From contig JAKZES010000007.1 of the NCBI GenBank assembly GCA_022548915.1, positions 88,928-152,927 on the forward strand: DNA of 64,000 nt. The letters run 5' to 3'. The position numbers and the translations under genes are program-made. Below the pieces are notes generated by a model that did no database searches, was not told the DNA's origin, and saw nothing but the letters and a program-made list of their open reading frames with translations. This document shows, one piece after another, positions 32,023-41,967 of this stretch. Source of the stretch: Verrucomicrobiaceae bacterium E54. Its GTDB lineage: Bacteria > Verrucomicrobiota > Verrucomicrobiia > Verrucomicrobiales > Akkermansiaceae. Each line of letters starts with the position of its first letter. Positions within the stretch are counted from its first letter, which is position 1.

Positions 32023-33273
32023 ATGAGCAGCCCCAAGACCACCGAATACGAGGCCCCGGATGTCGGCAGCAAGGCCGCCGATTATCATGCCGAGACCACC
32101 GACATGATGGGCGAAAAGATGGTGCTCAACATGGGCCCCTCGCACCCGGCGACCCACGGGGTGCTGCGCCTCGTCCTCGAACTCGATGGCGAGGTGATCG
32201 AAAAGGCGGACCCGGATGTCGGCTTCCTCCACCGCGGCGATGAGAAGATCGCCGAGTCGATGCACTACAACCAGTTCGTGCCCTACACCGACCGGCTCGA
32301 CTACCTGGCCCCGCTCGCCAACAATGTCGCCTACGCCTGTGCGGTCGAGAAGCTGATGGGCTGGGAGCTCCCTCCCCGCGGCCAGGCACTGCGGGTGCTG
32401 TGCTGTGAACTGGCCCGCATCTCCTCGCACATGCTCGGCGTGGGGGTCTGCGCCATGGACGTCGGGGCGATGACCGTGTTCCTTTACACCTTCACCGAGC
32501 GCGAGAAGGTCTACAACCTCTGCGAACAACTCACCGGCGCCCGCTTCACCACCTCCTACACCCGCGTCGGCGGCCAGGTCCGCGACATGCCCGATGGCTT
32601 CGCGGCGGCCGTGCGCAAGTTCCTCGACGAGTGCTCGGTGACCATCGACGAGGTTGCCAAGCTTCTCGACAAGAACCGGATCTTCATCGAGCGGATGGCC
32701 GACGTCGGCGTGATCCCGAAGAAGGACGCGATCGCCTGGGGCATCACCGGGCCGAACCTCCGGGGCTCGGGGGTCGCGCGCGACCTGCGGAAGGACAATC
32801 CGTATCTCGGTTACGAAACCTACGATTTCGACGTCCCCGTCGCCGATGAAGGCGACTGCTACTCCCGCTACCAGATCCGGATGGAGGAAATGCGGCAGTC
32901 GATCCGGATCTGTCGCCAGGTGCTCGACACGATGCCCGACGGCCCGGTCAACCTCGCCCACGACAAGGGCATCCTCCCGGACAAGGAGCGGGTCATGATG
33001 TCGATGGAGGAGCTCATCCACCACTTCATCGTCGCCACCCAGGGCATCGATGCGCCGCCCGGCGAGGTCTATTTCGGTGCGGAGAACCCGAAGGGTGAAC
33101 TCGGTTTCTACATCCACTCGACCGGCGGCGGCGTGCCGAACCGCCTGAAGATCCGCAGCCCCTCCTTCTGCAACCTCTCGCTTTGCTCCAGGCTTCTCCC
33201 GGGTCACATGGTTTCGGACATCCCCGCCATCCTCGGGTCGCTCGACTTCGTGATGGGCGAGTGTGACCGGTGA
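32023..33273 (+). CDS. nuoD: NADH-quinone oxidoreductase subunit D
   Basis: 416-residue 49-kDa-type subunit of respiratory Complex I, forming the quinone-binding site with NuoB. Family landmarks: LNMGPSHPATHGVLRLVLELDGE near residue 28, DVGFLHRGDEKIAE, VPYTDRLDYLAP and the C-terminal GHMVSDIPAILGSLDFVMGECDR. ATG 32023 is chosen over an upstream TTG. It is followed by a thioredoxin-like gene and nuoE, nuoF. nuoA, B and C, normally just upstream, are not here. Confidence 0.95.
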   Translation: MSSPKTTEYEAPDVGSKAADYHAETTDMMGEKMVLNMGPSHPATHGVLRLVLELDGEVIEKADPDVGFLHRGDEKIAESMHYNQFVPYTDRLDYLAPLANNVAYACAVEKLMGWELPPRGQALRVLCCELARISSHMLGVGVCAMDVGAMTVFLYTFTEREKVYNLCEQLTGARFTTSYTRVGGQVRDMPDGFAAAVRKFLDECSVTIDEVAKLLDKNRIFIERMADVGVIPKKDAIAWGITGPNLRGSGVARDLRKDNPYLGYETYDFDVPVADEGDCYSRYQIRMEEMRQSIRICRQVLDTMPDGPVNLAHDKGILPDKERVMMSMEELIHHFIVATQGIDAPPGEVYFGAENPKGELGFYIHSTGGGVPNRLKIRSPSFCNLSLCSRLLPGHMVSDIPAILGSLDFVMGECDR

Positions 33274-33303
33274 CCTCCAACCACACGCCAACCATCCAAG
33301 AAC

Positions 33304-33978
33304 ATGAAGCTCCGCATCCTTCTCATCACCCTGTTGCTCTCCTCGCTGGCGACAGCCGCCTTCGAGCAATGGACCAGCGCCGATGGACGCACCGCCACGA
33401 TGAACCTCCTCTCCGTGACGGAGGTTGGCGGCGAGCTGGTCGGGCGCTTTTCCCTGCGTTCGGGCAAGGTGGTGGAATTGAAGGCCGGCGATCTTTCCGC
33501 CGAGGACGCGAAACGCCTGACCGAGTGGAAGCCGGACCGGGTCGGAGCCCGCGGCACCGGGGGTGACAGCGTCTTCGACGACTTCTTCGAAGGCAACCTG
33601 CTGCGACTCGACGGCAAGACCCTTGAGAGCTGTGACGTTCCAGAACCGGAGAAATACTACATTTTCTACTACACGGCCTCATGGTGCGGCCCCTGCCAGC
33701 GCTACACCCCGTCGCTGGTGAAATGGTACAACGAGAACAAGAACGACCATTTTGAAATCGTCGTGATCACATGGGACCAGAACACCAGGGAAATGAAGGA
33801 TTACGCCGTTTCCAAGAAGATGCCCTGGACCATTCTGAAGCAAAGCAAGGCCGACGACTTCCAGAAAAAGTTCCCCCATCAGGTTTCCGGGATTCCCTCC
33901 GTCATCACCTGCGGGCTGGATGGCAAGATCGTCAGCAGAACCGAATCCCTGGCCGAACTCGGCCAGCTCGTGAAGTAA
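33304..33978 (+). CDS. Exported thioredoxin-like protein
   Basis: 224 residues. A signal peptide (MKLRILLITLLLSSLATA) precedes an SHD1-like beta-rich segment (about 20-80, with WTSADGRTATMNL and LKAGDLSAEDAKRLTEW) and a thioredoxin fold (about 105-220). Its CxxC site is ASWCGPCQRYTP, and the cis-Pro is in VSGIPSVITC. It is similar to nucleoredoxin/TlpA-type oxidoreductases. It lies inside the nuo cluster, 30 bp after nuoD and 3 bp before nuoE. It acts in the periplasm, so it is not a Complex I subunit. Confidence 0.85.
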   Translation: MKLRILLITLLLSSLATAAFEQWTSADGRTATMNLLSVTEVGGELVGRFSLRSGKVVELKAGDLSAEDAKRLTEWKPDRVGARGTGGDSVFDDFFEGNLLRLDGKTLESCDVPEPEKYYIFYYTASWCGPCQRYTPSLVKWYNENKNDHFEIVVITWDQNTREMKDYAVSKKMPWTILKQSKADDFQKKFPHQVSGIPSVITCGLDGKIVSRTESLAELGQLVK

Positions 33979-33981
33979 GCC

Positions 33982-34557
33982 ATGTCCGAAGCCGTCCTCA
34001 AGGAACTGGTCGCGTCCCCGGAGACCCCGGGCACCAAGCATTTTCCCCCGTTCAAGCCGACCGACGAACTGGAGGCCGAGGCCACCCGTCGTCTGGCGCA
34101 GTTTCCGGATGACCACAAGCGCTCGGCGGTGCTCCCCATCCTGCACCACATCCAGCATCACCACGGTTTCATCAGCGCCGAAGCCATCCAGTGGACCGCC
34201 GACCGCCTCGGGATCGAGCCGATCAAGGTCGCCGAGGTCGTCACCTTCTACCCGGGCTTCCGACAGTCGGCGCCGGGCAAGTTCCACATCCGCGTCTGCC
34301 GCACCCTTTCCTGCGCGATGGGCGGCTCCTACGAGCTGATGGACCGGCTTTGCGAGATCACCGGCATCGACCGCAGCTCACTCGATCCGCATCACCATCC
34401 GATCGCCGTGTCCCCGTGCGGCACCTGGTCGGTGGAATTCGCCGAGTGCCTCGCCTCCTGCGGCACCGCGCCGGTGTGCCTGGTCAACGACGACTTCCAC
34501 GAAGGCGTCGATGCGGACAAGTCCCGGCAACTCCTCGATCAATACGCCAAGGCCTGA
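33982..34557 (+). CDS. nuoE: NADH-quinone oxidoreductase subunit E
   Basis: 191-residue 24-kDa-type subunit with a [2Fe-2S] cluster. The cluster ligands appear in VCRTLSC (about residue 107) and ECLASCGTAPVC (about 156), and the thioredoxin-like helical N-terminus contains LPILHHIQHHHGFIS and VVTFYPGFRQ. It pairs with NuoF in the NADH-dehydrogenase module. It starts 3 bp after the thioredoxin-like gene and ends 7 bp before nuoF. Confidence 0.95.
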   Translation: MSEAVLKELVASPETPGTKHFPPFKPTDELEAEATRRLAQFPDDHKRSAVLPILHHIQHHHGFISAEAIQWTADRLGIEPIKVAEVVTFYPGFRQSAPGKFHIRVCRTLSCAMGGSYELMDRLCEITGIDRSSLDPHHHPIAVSPCGTWSVEFAECLASCGTAPVCLVNDDFHEGVDADKSRQLLDQYAKA

Positions 34558-34564
34558 GCAGACC

Positions 34565-35977
<1,413 letters not shown>

Positions 35978-35980
35978 TGG

Positions 35981-36526
35981 CTACTTCAAGGCGTCGAGCT
36001 TCGCCTGCAACTTGCGCCGCTTGCTGAGCATTTCCGCCTCGGCCTGCTGATACCGGCCTGCCCGGCTCACGCCGCTGATCAGAATCACCACGCCGATGCC
36101 GATGATGACGAAGCCGAACATGCCGAATCCACTCGGCCCTCCGGCTGAGCTCACGCCGGCCATCATGGCGAACCAGACCAGCCCGGCCACCATCACCACC
36201 CCGGCCCCGAAGACCGACGCGAACACCGACGGCTTCGAGCGACTGCCGTCCTTGTTCTTCGTCATCATCCCCTCTCGCTGCGCCTGCCACTCCCGGTCGA
36301 TCTGCTCGAGTTCGTTCTGAAGGCGAATGACCTTCAGGTCCTCCGACATGCGATCGGTCTTCTCTCCGATCTCCTCCAACAGGCGGGAATGGGTCGTCGT
36401 GGAATCGTGGACGATCTCCAGCTTGGAGCCGCAGAAGTTGCAGGTCACGAAGCGGATCGACTCGTCGACTTCCAAGTCGGCACCGCAGTTCTGGCAACAG
36501 ACCGCTTTCACCTTCATCGCCGGCAT
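35981..36526 (-). CDS. Zinc-ribbon membrane protein, unknown function
   Basis: 181 residues. A zinc ribbon with two Cys pairs (CCQNCGADLEVDE and VTCNFCGSKL, about 10-40) is followed by a coiled coil with Leu/Glu heptads (about 50-85) and two transmembrane helices (about 105-150). It ends with another short helix rich in Lys/Arg. This architecture is common for unassigned bacterial proteins. The start could also be ATG 36517. It converges on nuoF. Confidence 0.7.
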   Translation of the reverse strand: MPAMKVKAVCCQNCGADLEVDESIRFVTCNFCGSKLEIVHDSTTTHSRLLEEIGEKTDRMSEDLKVIRLQNELEQIDREWQAQREGMMTKNKDGSRSKPSVFASVFGAGVVMVAGLVWFAMMAGVSSAGGPSGFGMFGFVIIGIGVVILISGVSRAGRYQQAEAEMLSKRRKLQAKLDALK

Positions 36527-36580
36527 GCTGACAAGGATTGCCGGCAGGTGTCAGCTCCAAGATGATGGCGAATTTGGAGA

Positions 36581-37747
36581 CTACCGTTTCGACAAGCGCG
36601 CCATGTAGAAGCCGTCGAAACCGGTGGTGCCCGGATCGACGGCATGGTCGTCCTCCATCTCCCACCGGGGGTCGCGCTCCCGCAGCGCCTCGACCTGACC
36701 CCGGTTCTCCGACGGCAGGACCGAGCAGGTCGCATAGACGAACTTCCCGCCTTCGCGCAGCATCTCCGGATAGTGGTCGAGCAGGCGGCGCTGGGTTCGG
36801 ATCACCTTGGCCAGGCGTGCTTCGGTCAGACTCCACTTCAGATCCGGTTGCCGGCGAAGCGTTCCCAGTCCGGAGCAAGGGGCATCGATGAGCACCCGAT
36901 CCGCCCAGCCACGCCACTTGGCCAGGCTTTGGTCATCCCATCTCTCGATCTTCAGATTCCGCAACCCGGCCCGCTTCGCCCGCTTCCACAATTCGTCGAG
37001 CCGCCGCTGACTGACGTCGAGCGCCACCACTTCCCCCTGCCCCTGCATCAGCGCCGCCAGATGGAGGGTCTTGCCCCCGGCCCCCGCGCAGGCATCGATG
37101 ACCTTCATTCCCGGCTCGACCTGGAGGAAGGGCGCGATCATCTGGCTGCCTCCATCCTGAATCTCGATTCGAGAATCGTAAGACAGCCGCTTGGGCAGCA
37201 TGCCTTCGAGGCGGATTGCATCCGGCACTCCATCGACCGCCGAGGCGGCGACATCCTCCGACTCCAGCCATGCAAGGACCGTGTCACGGTTCGACTTCAG
37301 ACGATTCACGCGCAGAAAGACCGGTGCCCGCTGGTTCAGGGCCTCGAGAATGGGCAACCAGTCCTCCCCGAGTTCTTCCCGCCCCCGGGCATCGAGCCAG
37401 TCCGGCACGGACTGGCGCACCGCAACGGGCTGGGCTTCGAGGGTAGCCTCGTGCTCACCCACATCCTCATCGAGCGTCGCCCACCATTCGGGGATCGCGT
37501 AGCCATTCCTCCGCCAGACGACGGCGAGCAGTTTCTCGACCTCATCGGAACCGGCGACATGAGCCAGCGCCCGGCGCCAGCGCACGACCTCCCACACCGA
37601 GTCGGCGATGAAATGGCGGTCACGCTTGCCCCAGCGCCGGTTGGCCCGGAAGGCCGCCGCCACCTCGTGATCCAGCACCCGGCCATCCTCCAGCACGGAA
37701 TTCAGGAGGGTGACACATGCCTCGGCGAGTGGTCGGTGAATTTTCAA
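36581..37747 (-). CDS. RsmB/NOP2-type RNA m5C methyltransferase
   Basis: 388-residue SAM-dependent RNA cytosine-5 methyltransferase. After an N-terminal NusB/PUA-like part (about 1-200) comes the Rossmann catalytic domain. The SAM loop is VIDACAGAGGKTLHLAAL, motif IV DAPCSGLGTLRRQPDLKW and motif VI FVYATCSVLPSEN, with both catalytic cysteines present. The likely substrate is rRNA, as for RsmB, but tRNA is possible. Its ATG at 37747 overlaps the stop of the isochorismatase-type gene by ATGA. The coupling is probably positional rather than functional. Confidence 0.9.
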   Translation of the reverse strand: MKIHRPLAEACVTLLNSVLEDGRVLDHEVAAAFRANRRWGKRDRHFIADSVWEVVRWRRALAHVAGSDEVEKLLAVVWRRNGYAIPEWWATLDEDVGEHEATLEAQPVAVRQSVPDWLDARGREELGEDWLPILEALNQRAPVFLRVNRLKSNRDTVLAWLESEDVAASAVDGVPDAIRLEGMLPKRLSYDSRIEIQDGGSQMIAPFLQVEPGMKVIDACAGAGGKTLHLAALMQGQGEVVALDVSQRRLDELWKRAKRAGLRNLKIERWDDQSLAKWRGWADRVLIDAPCSGLGTLRRQPDLKWSLTEARLAKVIRTQRRLLDHYPEMLREGGKFVYATCSVLPSENRGQVEALRERDPRWEMEDDHAVDPGTTGFDGFYMARLSKR

Positions 37748-38487
37748 CTGTGTTGGGTGATGATGCCGGCGGTGCTGCTGTCACGCAGTTCGTCGAGGTC
37801 GCGGAAGACCTCGTTGACCGTGCAGATTCGCGCGTAGCGATCGCGCAGGGTCGCCAGCGAGGCCTCGTGAAGCCGCGGCGTGACGGTGGCGCAGGCGTTG
37901 TCGACCACGGTCACGAAATACCCGAGGTCGCAGGCGTCCCGGGCCGCCGTCTCGACGCACTCGTTGGTGTACACCCCGCACAAGTAAAGCGAGCGGATGC
38001 CGAGATTCCCCAGGATGTAGTGCAGGTTGGTCGACGAGAAAACGCCGCTCGCCGTCTTGTCGATGATGATCTCGTCGCCGACCGGGGCCACCTGCTCGAT
38101 GAACTCCGCCTCCTTGCTTCCCTTGGCCGCCAGAAGTCCCAGCCGGCGATGGCCCGCCCCCCGGTCGCGCCCGTCCTTGGTGAGCGCGCAGATGCGGCAG
38201 TGGATCACTTCCAGTCCGCTCCCACGGAAGGCATCCTGGAGCTGCCGGATCCCCGGCAGGACCGTCGTTTCGAGGCGATCGAAATAGTATCGCCGGCCCT
38301 TCTCGGGCACGCCGCTCTTTTCGGGATCGGAGAACACCCCGTAGCCCTCGGCCGCATCGAGATACTGAACATCAATGCACATCAGCGCGACCTTGCCGTC
38401 GGCGAGATGGGCGCTCCGGGAGGGGTTCGTGATGAACGCCTCGCGATACGTGTTGCGCAGCGGGTCCTGAATCGGCGTCACGTCCAT
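37744..38487 (-). CDS. Isochorismatase-family cysteine hydrolase
   Basis: 247-residue cysteine hydrolase. The catalytic triad is plausible: Asp in ALMCIDVQYLD (about residue 37), Lys in IIIDKTASGVFSST (about 128) and Cys in LYLCGVYTNECVETAARDA (about 165). Relatives hydrolyse ureidoacrylate, biuret, nicotinamide or N-carbamoylsarcosine. With the M20 amidohydrolase next to it, a carbamoyl or ureide substrate is likely. ATG 38487 is used; an in-frame GTG at 38535 would overlap the upstream stop by GTGA and is a serious alternative. Confidence 0.82.
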   Translation of the reverse strand: MDVTPIQDPLRNTYREAFITNPSRSAHLADGKVALMCIDVQYLDAAEGYGVFSDPEKSGVPEKGRRYYFDRLETTVLPGIRQLQDAFRGSGLEVIHCRICALTKDGRDRGAGHRRLGLLAAKGSKEAEFIEQVAPVGDEIIIDKTASGVFSSTNLHYILGNLGIRSLYLCGVYTNECVETAARDACDLGYFVTVVDNACATVTPRLHEASLATLRDRYARICTVNEVFRDLDELRDSSTAGIITQHS

Positions 38488-38531
38488 CGGGCAGGAAGCT
38501 ACGGGCACCGGCCACGCCGGGCAACCCTCGT

Positions 38532-39782
38532 TCACGAGCGGAATGCCAGTCGATCGATGGCACCGAGCATGACCTTGGCACCGGCCTCGATGTCATCCCA
38601 CGCGGTCCACTCGGCTGGCGAGTGCGATTTCCCGTTCAACGAGGGAACGAAGATCATCCCCACGGGACAGATCGAGGCGATGATCTGGGCATCGTGCGCC
38701 GCGCCGGACTCCATCCGGCGATAGCGCAGGCCCTCCTCCTCCGCCGCATTCTCGACGCACCAAACCAACTCCGGATCGCAGGTGACCGGCTTGATCCAGC
38801 TGTCGACATGGTAGCTGAAGCGCAATCCGCGACGCCGGGCGATCGCCTCCAGCGCCCTGCGGGTCGCCTGCGCCAGCTCGTTCATCACGGTCTCGTCGGT
38901 ATCGCGGACGTCGATGGTGAACATCGCCTCGCCCGGCACGGTATTTGGTGAACCGGGCGACAATTCAACCCGCCCGATGGTCGCCCGCGACCGCTCGGAA
39001 CCATTCTCGTCGAGGATGCGCGGCACTTCGTGGGCGAAGTCCGCCACCCCCATGAAGGCGTCCCGGCGCATGATCATGGGCGTGGTTCCGGCATGGTTGG
39101 GCTCACCGCTGAGAGTGACGCTCCACTTGAAAAGCCCGGTGATGGCCTCGACCACCCCCACCTGCAGATCGTCCGCACTGAGCACCGGGCCCTGCTCGAT
39201 GTGCAACTCGAGGTAGCCGCCGATGGTCGTCGGATCACGCCGGGCCTGCAGCGCCTCCCATGGGTCCAGGCCCGCGGCCTTCATCACATCCTCCAGCCGC
39301 TCGCCGCCCGGGTCCGTGGCGCTGTGAATGGTGTCGGGGGTGATCAGGCCCGCCAATGCCTGGGAGCCGAACATGCCCCCGAAGCGACCCTCCTCGTCGG
39401 AAAAGGCGAACAGCTCGACGTCCTGAACCGGCTGGCGACCGCTTTCCTTCATCACCCGCAGGCACTCGAGGCCGGTCAGGACGCCCAGGGTGCCATCGAG
39501 AATCCCGGCGCACGGCACCGTATCGATGTGGGATCCGATCAACAACGCCGGCGCCTCCGGATCGCGACCCGGGAGACGCCCGATCAGGTTGCAGGCGCCG
39601 TCGCGGCGGGTTTCCAGACCGGCTTCGCGCATTTTCTGCTCCAGCCAATCCTTGCCGCGCATGTCGGCCTCGTTGAAAGCCATCCGGTAAACCCCGCCAT
39701 CCTCGGCCCGCCCGATCTTCGCCAGCTCCTTGAGGTCACTGCTGATCCGGTCGATGGAAACGTTTTCTTCGGTCGTAGGCAT
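38532..39782 (-). CDS. M20-family N-carbamoyl amino acid / allantoate amidohydrolase
   Basis: 416-residue Zn/Mn-dependent amidohydrolase of the allantoate amidohydrolase/beta-ureidopropionase/L-carbamoylase group. Metal ligands are in GSHIDTVP (His and Asp, about residue 85), FSDEEGRFGG (Glu pair, about 126), ELHIEQGPVL (His, about 192) and a C-terminal His in GKSHSPAEW. The dimerisation/lid part has SGEPNHAGTTPM. The exact substrate is undecided. ATG 39782 is chosen; the frame is open far upstream with no homology. First gene of the pair with the cysteine hydrolase; divergent from the transporter unit. Confidence 0.87.
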   Translation of the reverse strand: MPTTEENVSIDRISSDLKELAKIGRAEDGGVYRMAFNEADMRGKDWLEQKMREAGLETRRDGACNLIGRLPGRDPEAPALLIGSHIDTVPCAGILDGTLGVLTGLECLRVMKESGRQPVQDVELFAFSDEEGRFGGMFGSQALAGLITPDTIHSATDPGGERLEDVMKAAGLDPWEALQARRDPTTIGGYLELHIEQGPVLSADDLQVGVVEAITGLFKWSVTLSGEPNHAGTTPMIMRRDAFMGVADFAHEVPRILDENGSERSRATIGRVELSPGSPNTVPGEAMFTIDVRDTDETVMNELAQATRRALEAIARRRGLRFSYHVDSWIKPVTCDPELVWCVENAAEEEGLRYRRMESGAAHDAQIIASICPVGMIFVPSLNGKSHSPAEWTAWDDIEAGAKVMLGAIDRLAFRS

Positions 39783-40070
39783 CGGCCCCACCCAAGGGCC
39801 GGACGCCGCCATCGGCCAGAAAGAATTTGCAATCGCCGCCCTCTTCACCAACCCTTTGTCCGCCATTTCAGACCTGTCAGCCGGGCAGTAATATCGATTC
39901 AACCCGCCGGAGACATCCGCTTTCACCGCTCCAATTCCCCACTCCGTCCATCGGTCATCGCCGGGATACTTTGGGGCACAGTTGTCAGCCTCGGCACGGC
40001 AACACCTTCCGCTCCGGAGCTGAAATCGACGCTCCCCGAGACCGACGGCATCCATCAATCGTCCGACGGA

Positions 40071-40400
40071 GTGGTCGACCTCGAGTGGACCCGGGCCGGG
40101 GGCACCCGTTTCGAACTCGAGCATCAGCCCCCCGGGTCGACGCCGCAGGTGCGCTACGACGGCACGCAAGCCTCCTCGGTGCGCAGCGGGCTCGGCGCAG
40201 GGCGGCACCGGTTCCGGGTGCGCGCCACGAACGAAGACGGCGAAGCTGGCCCCTGGTCTCCTCCCCTCGCACTGGAGGTGACCTACATGGACGCCGGCAA
40301 GGTTCGCCTGCTGTTGATCCTCGGGGCACTGGTCGTGACCTCCACGGTGGTGGTCATCCTCCACGGCCACTTCACCCACCAACGCAACCCCGCCCGATGA
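40071..40400 (+). CDS. FnIII-like domain membrane protein, start uncertain
   Basis: A beta-rich fibronectin type III-like domain (VDLEWTRAGGTRFELEH ... SGLGAGRHRFRVRATNEDG-E-AGPWS) followed by one transmembrane helix (KVRLLLILGALVVTSTVVVIL) and a short basic tail. The coordinates use the first in-frame GTG. A signal-peptide-like segment (VIAGILWGTVVSLGTATPSA) is in frame upstream from about 39915, but no ATG, GTG or TTG precedes it within the spacer. The stop overlaps the symporter ATG (ATGA), so the protein probably belongs to the transport unit. Confidence 0.6.
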   Translation: MVDLEWTRAGGTRFELEHQPPGSTPQVRYDGTQASSVRSGLGAGRHRFRVRATNEDGEAGPWSPPLALEVTYMDAGKVRLLLILGALVVTSTVVVILHGHFTHQRNPAR

Positions 40401-41821
40401 CGCTCGCCGTGTCCATGAGTCAGCAAAGCGCCTGGGCCGTCGTGCTGGTCCTCGGCGTGGTCTGGGTGGGCCTCGGTGTCTGGTGGGGACGTCGCGCCCA
40501 GGGCTCGGAAGGTTTCATGCTCGCCGGCCGCAACATCGGCCTCGCCCTCGGATCCGCCACCGCCATGGCCACATGGGTCACTTCAAACACCGTCATGGTC
40601 GCGCCCAAGCTGGCCTTCACCCAGGGCATCTGGGGCATGATCGGCTACTCCACCGCCGCCTTCGGGCTCATGCTTTTCGCTCCGCTGGCCATCCGCATCC
40701 GCCACTTGCTGCCGAAGGGCGTCACTGCCGGCGACTTCTTCCACCACCGCTTCGGCCAGAGCGGATGGGTCGTCTTCTTCATCATCACCATGGTCTACTC
40801 GCTTGCCTGGCTGGTCACCATGGCGATCGCCGGCGGGGAGCTTCTCAACGTCCTCACCGGCATCGAATACGGCCGGGGCATGACACTGATCCTGGTCGTC
40901 TGCGTCCTCTACACCCTCTTCGGCGGTCTCTACGCGGTGGTCGGTACCGACTTCATCCAGAGCCTCATCATCCTCGTCGGGATCGTCCTCATCGGGGTAC
41001 TGGTCCTCACCCGTCTCGACTTCGAGACCGCGCATCGCCAGATCGCCGAGGTGCAGCCGGAGCTGCTCAACCCGCTGATGCCCGTGGCCCTGCTTTCGTT
41101 CTTCAACATCATGCTGTTCGGCTTCGGCGAGGTCTTCCACAACAACGTCTGGTGGTCCCGCGCCTTCGCCATGAAAGAAAAGGTCGCCCCGAAGGCCTTC
41201 CTCCTTTCCGGCTTGTTCTGGTTTCCCATTCCGATCGCCGCCGGCTTCGCGGCCCTCGCCGCCGGCCCGCTCGGGGTCAACATCACCGACCCCAACCAGA
41301 CCGGCCCCGCCGTCGCCGAGTTCGTCCTCGCCGGCACCTGGCTCGGCCCGGTGTCCGGCTACCTGATCCTCATCGTGCTGTTCTGCTCGATCGCCTCCTC
41401 GATCGACTCCCTGCTCGCCGCGACCTCCGACCTGGTGCTCAACGACGCCGCCAACCGCATCTTCAAGCGCCACCCTTCGGAGGCCAACTTCCGCCGCATC
41501 GCCGCGGTGGTGATCATCGGGATCGGCATCATCGCCTGGAGCATCGCCATCAAGCGCCTGCCCATCGTCAACGTCCTCTATTCCTCCGGCCCCCTGGTCG
41601 CCTCGCTGATCTGGCCGGTGGTCGCCGGCCTTTACTGGCGCAAGCTCAATCGCCCGCTGGTCATCGCCGGAATCGTCGCCGGATCGGTCCTCGGGGTGAT
41701 CGCCTACTACCACCCCGACTTCGGCTGGTTCACCGCCTCGCTCGTCGGCGCCGCCGTTTCCATGGTTGCAACCATCGCCGCCCGGTGGATCATGGCCGAC
41801 CCCCTCCCTCCCGCCTCCTGA
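40397..41821 (+). CDS. Sodium:solute symporter (SSS family)
   Basis: 474-residue SSS/SLC5-type transporter with about 13 membrane helices. Family features: FMLAGRNIGLALGSATAMATW near the start, GDFFHHRFG, the long helix YTLFGGLYAVVGTDFIQ and ASSIDSLLAATSDL (a sodium-site SxxDS-type segment). The substrate is unknown. Its placement opposite an M20 amidohydrolase and a cysteine hydrolase and before a carbamoyltransferase suggests a ureide, hydantoin, purine or urea-like compound. ATG 40397 overlaps the upstream stop. Confidence 0.9.
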   Translation: MTLAVSMSQQSAWAVVLVLGVVWVGLGVWWGRRAQGSEGFMLAGRNIGLALGSATAMATWVTSNTVMVAPKLAFTQGIWGMIGYSTAAFGLMLFAPLAIRIRHLLPKGVTAGDFFHHRFGQSGWVVFFIITMVYSLAWLVTMAIAGGELLNVLTGIEYGRGMTLILVVCVLYTLFGGLYAVVGTDFIQSLIILVGIVLIGVLVLTRLDFETAHRQIAEVQPELLNPLMPVALLSFFNIMLFGFGEVFHNNVWWSRAFAMKEKVAPKAFLLSGLFWFPIPIAAGFAALAAGPLGVNITDPNQTGPAVAEFVLAGTWLGPVSGYLILIVLFCSIASSIDSLLAATSDLVLNDAANRIFKRHPSEANFRRIAAVVIIGIGIIAWSIAIKRLPIVNVLYSSGPLVASLIWPVVAGLYWRKLNRPLVIAGIVAGSVLGVIAYYHPDFGWFTASLVGAAVSMVATIAARWIMADPLPPAS

Positions 41822-41824
41822 ACC

Positions 41825-41944
41825 ATGTTCAGCCCCGTCTTCCTCAAGCTCCTGATCCTCGGCGGCCTGTCGTGGACCGCCCTGGCGGCGATCGCACTCA
41901 CCGTGCTGCTGGTCGTCGACTGGAAGCGAGGCCAACTCTGGTAA
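41825..41944 (+). CDS. 39-residue single-span membrane peptide beside symporter
   Basis: A small open frame of 40 codons begins 3 bp after the symporter stop: MFSPVFLKLLIL, then a hydrophobic helix (GGLSWTALAAIALTVLLVV) and a polar end DWKRGQLW. Size, position and topology are those of small accessory subunits that SSS-type symporters in several bacteria require. It is too short for routine gene calling. Coding status is supported by the hydrophobic pattern, the charged D-W-K-R end and tight spacing (24 bp to the next ATG). Confidence 0.65.
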   Translation: MFSPVFLKLLILGGLSWTALAAIALTVLLVVDWKRGQLW

Positions 41945-41967
41945 ACGCAAGACACCCGCCCCGAGCC

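Noticed and set aside
31753..33369. A 538-codon minus-strand frame over nuoD
   Set aside because: nuoD on the plus strand is unambiguous; the antisense frame is a compositional artefact.
39827..41821. A frame that would make the symporter 190 residues longer at its N-terminus
   Set aside because: The extension runs across a spacer and the FnIII gene in another frame and is Pro/Arg/Ser-rich. The symporter fold starts at ATG 40397 with an ATGA overlap.
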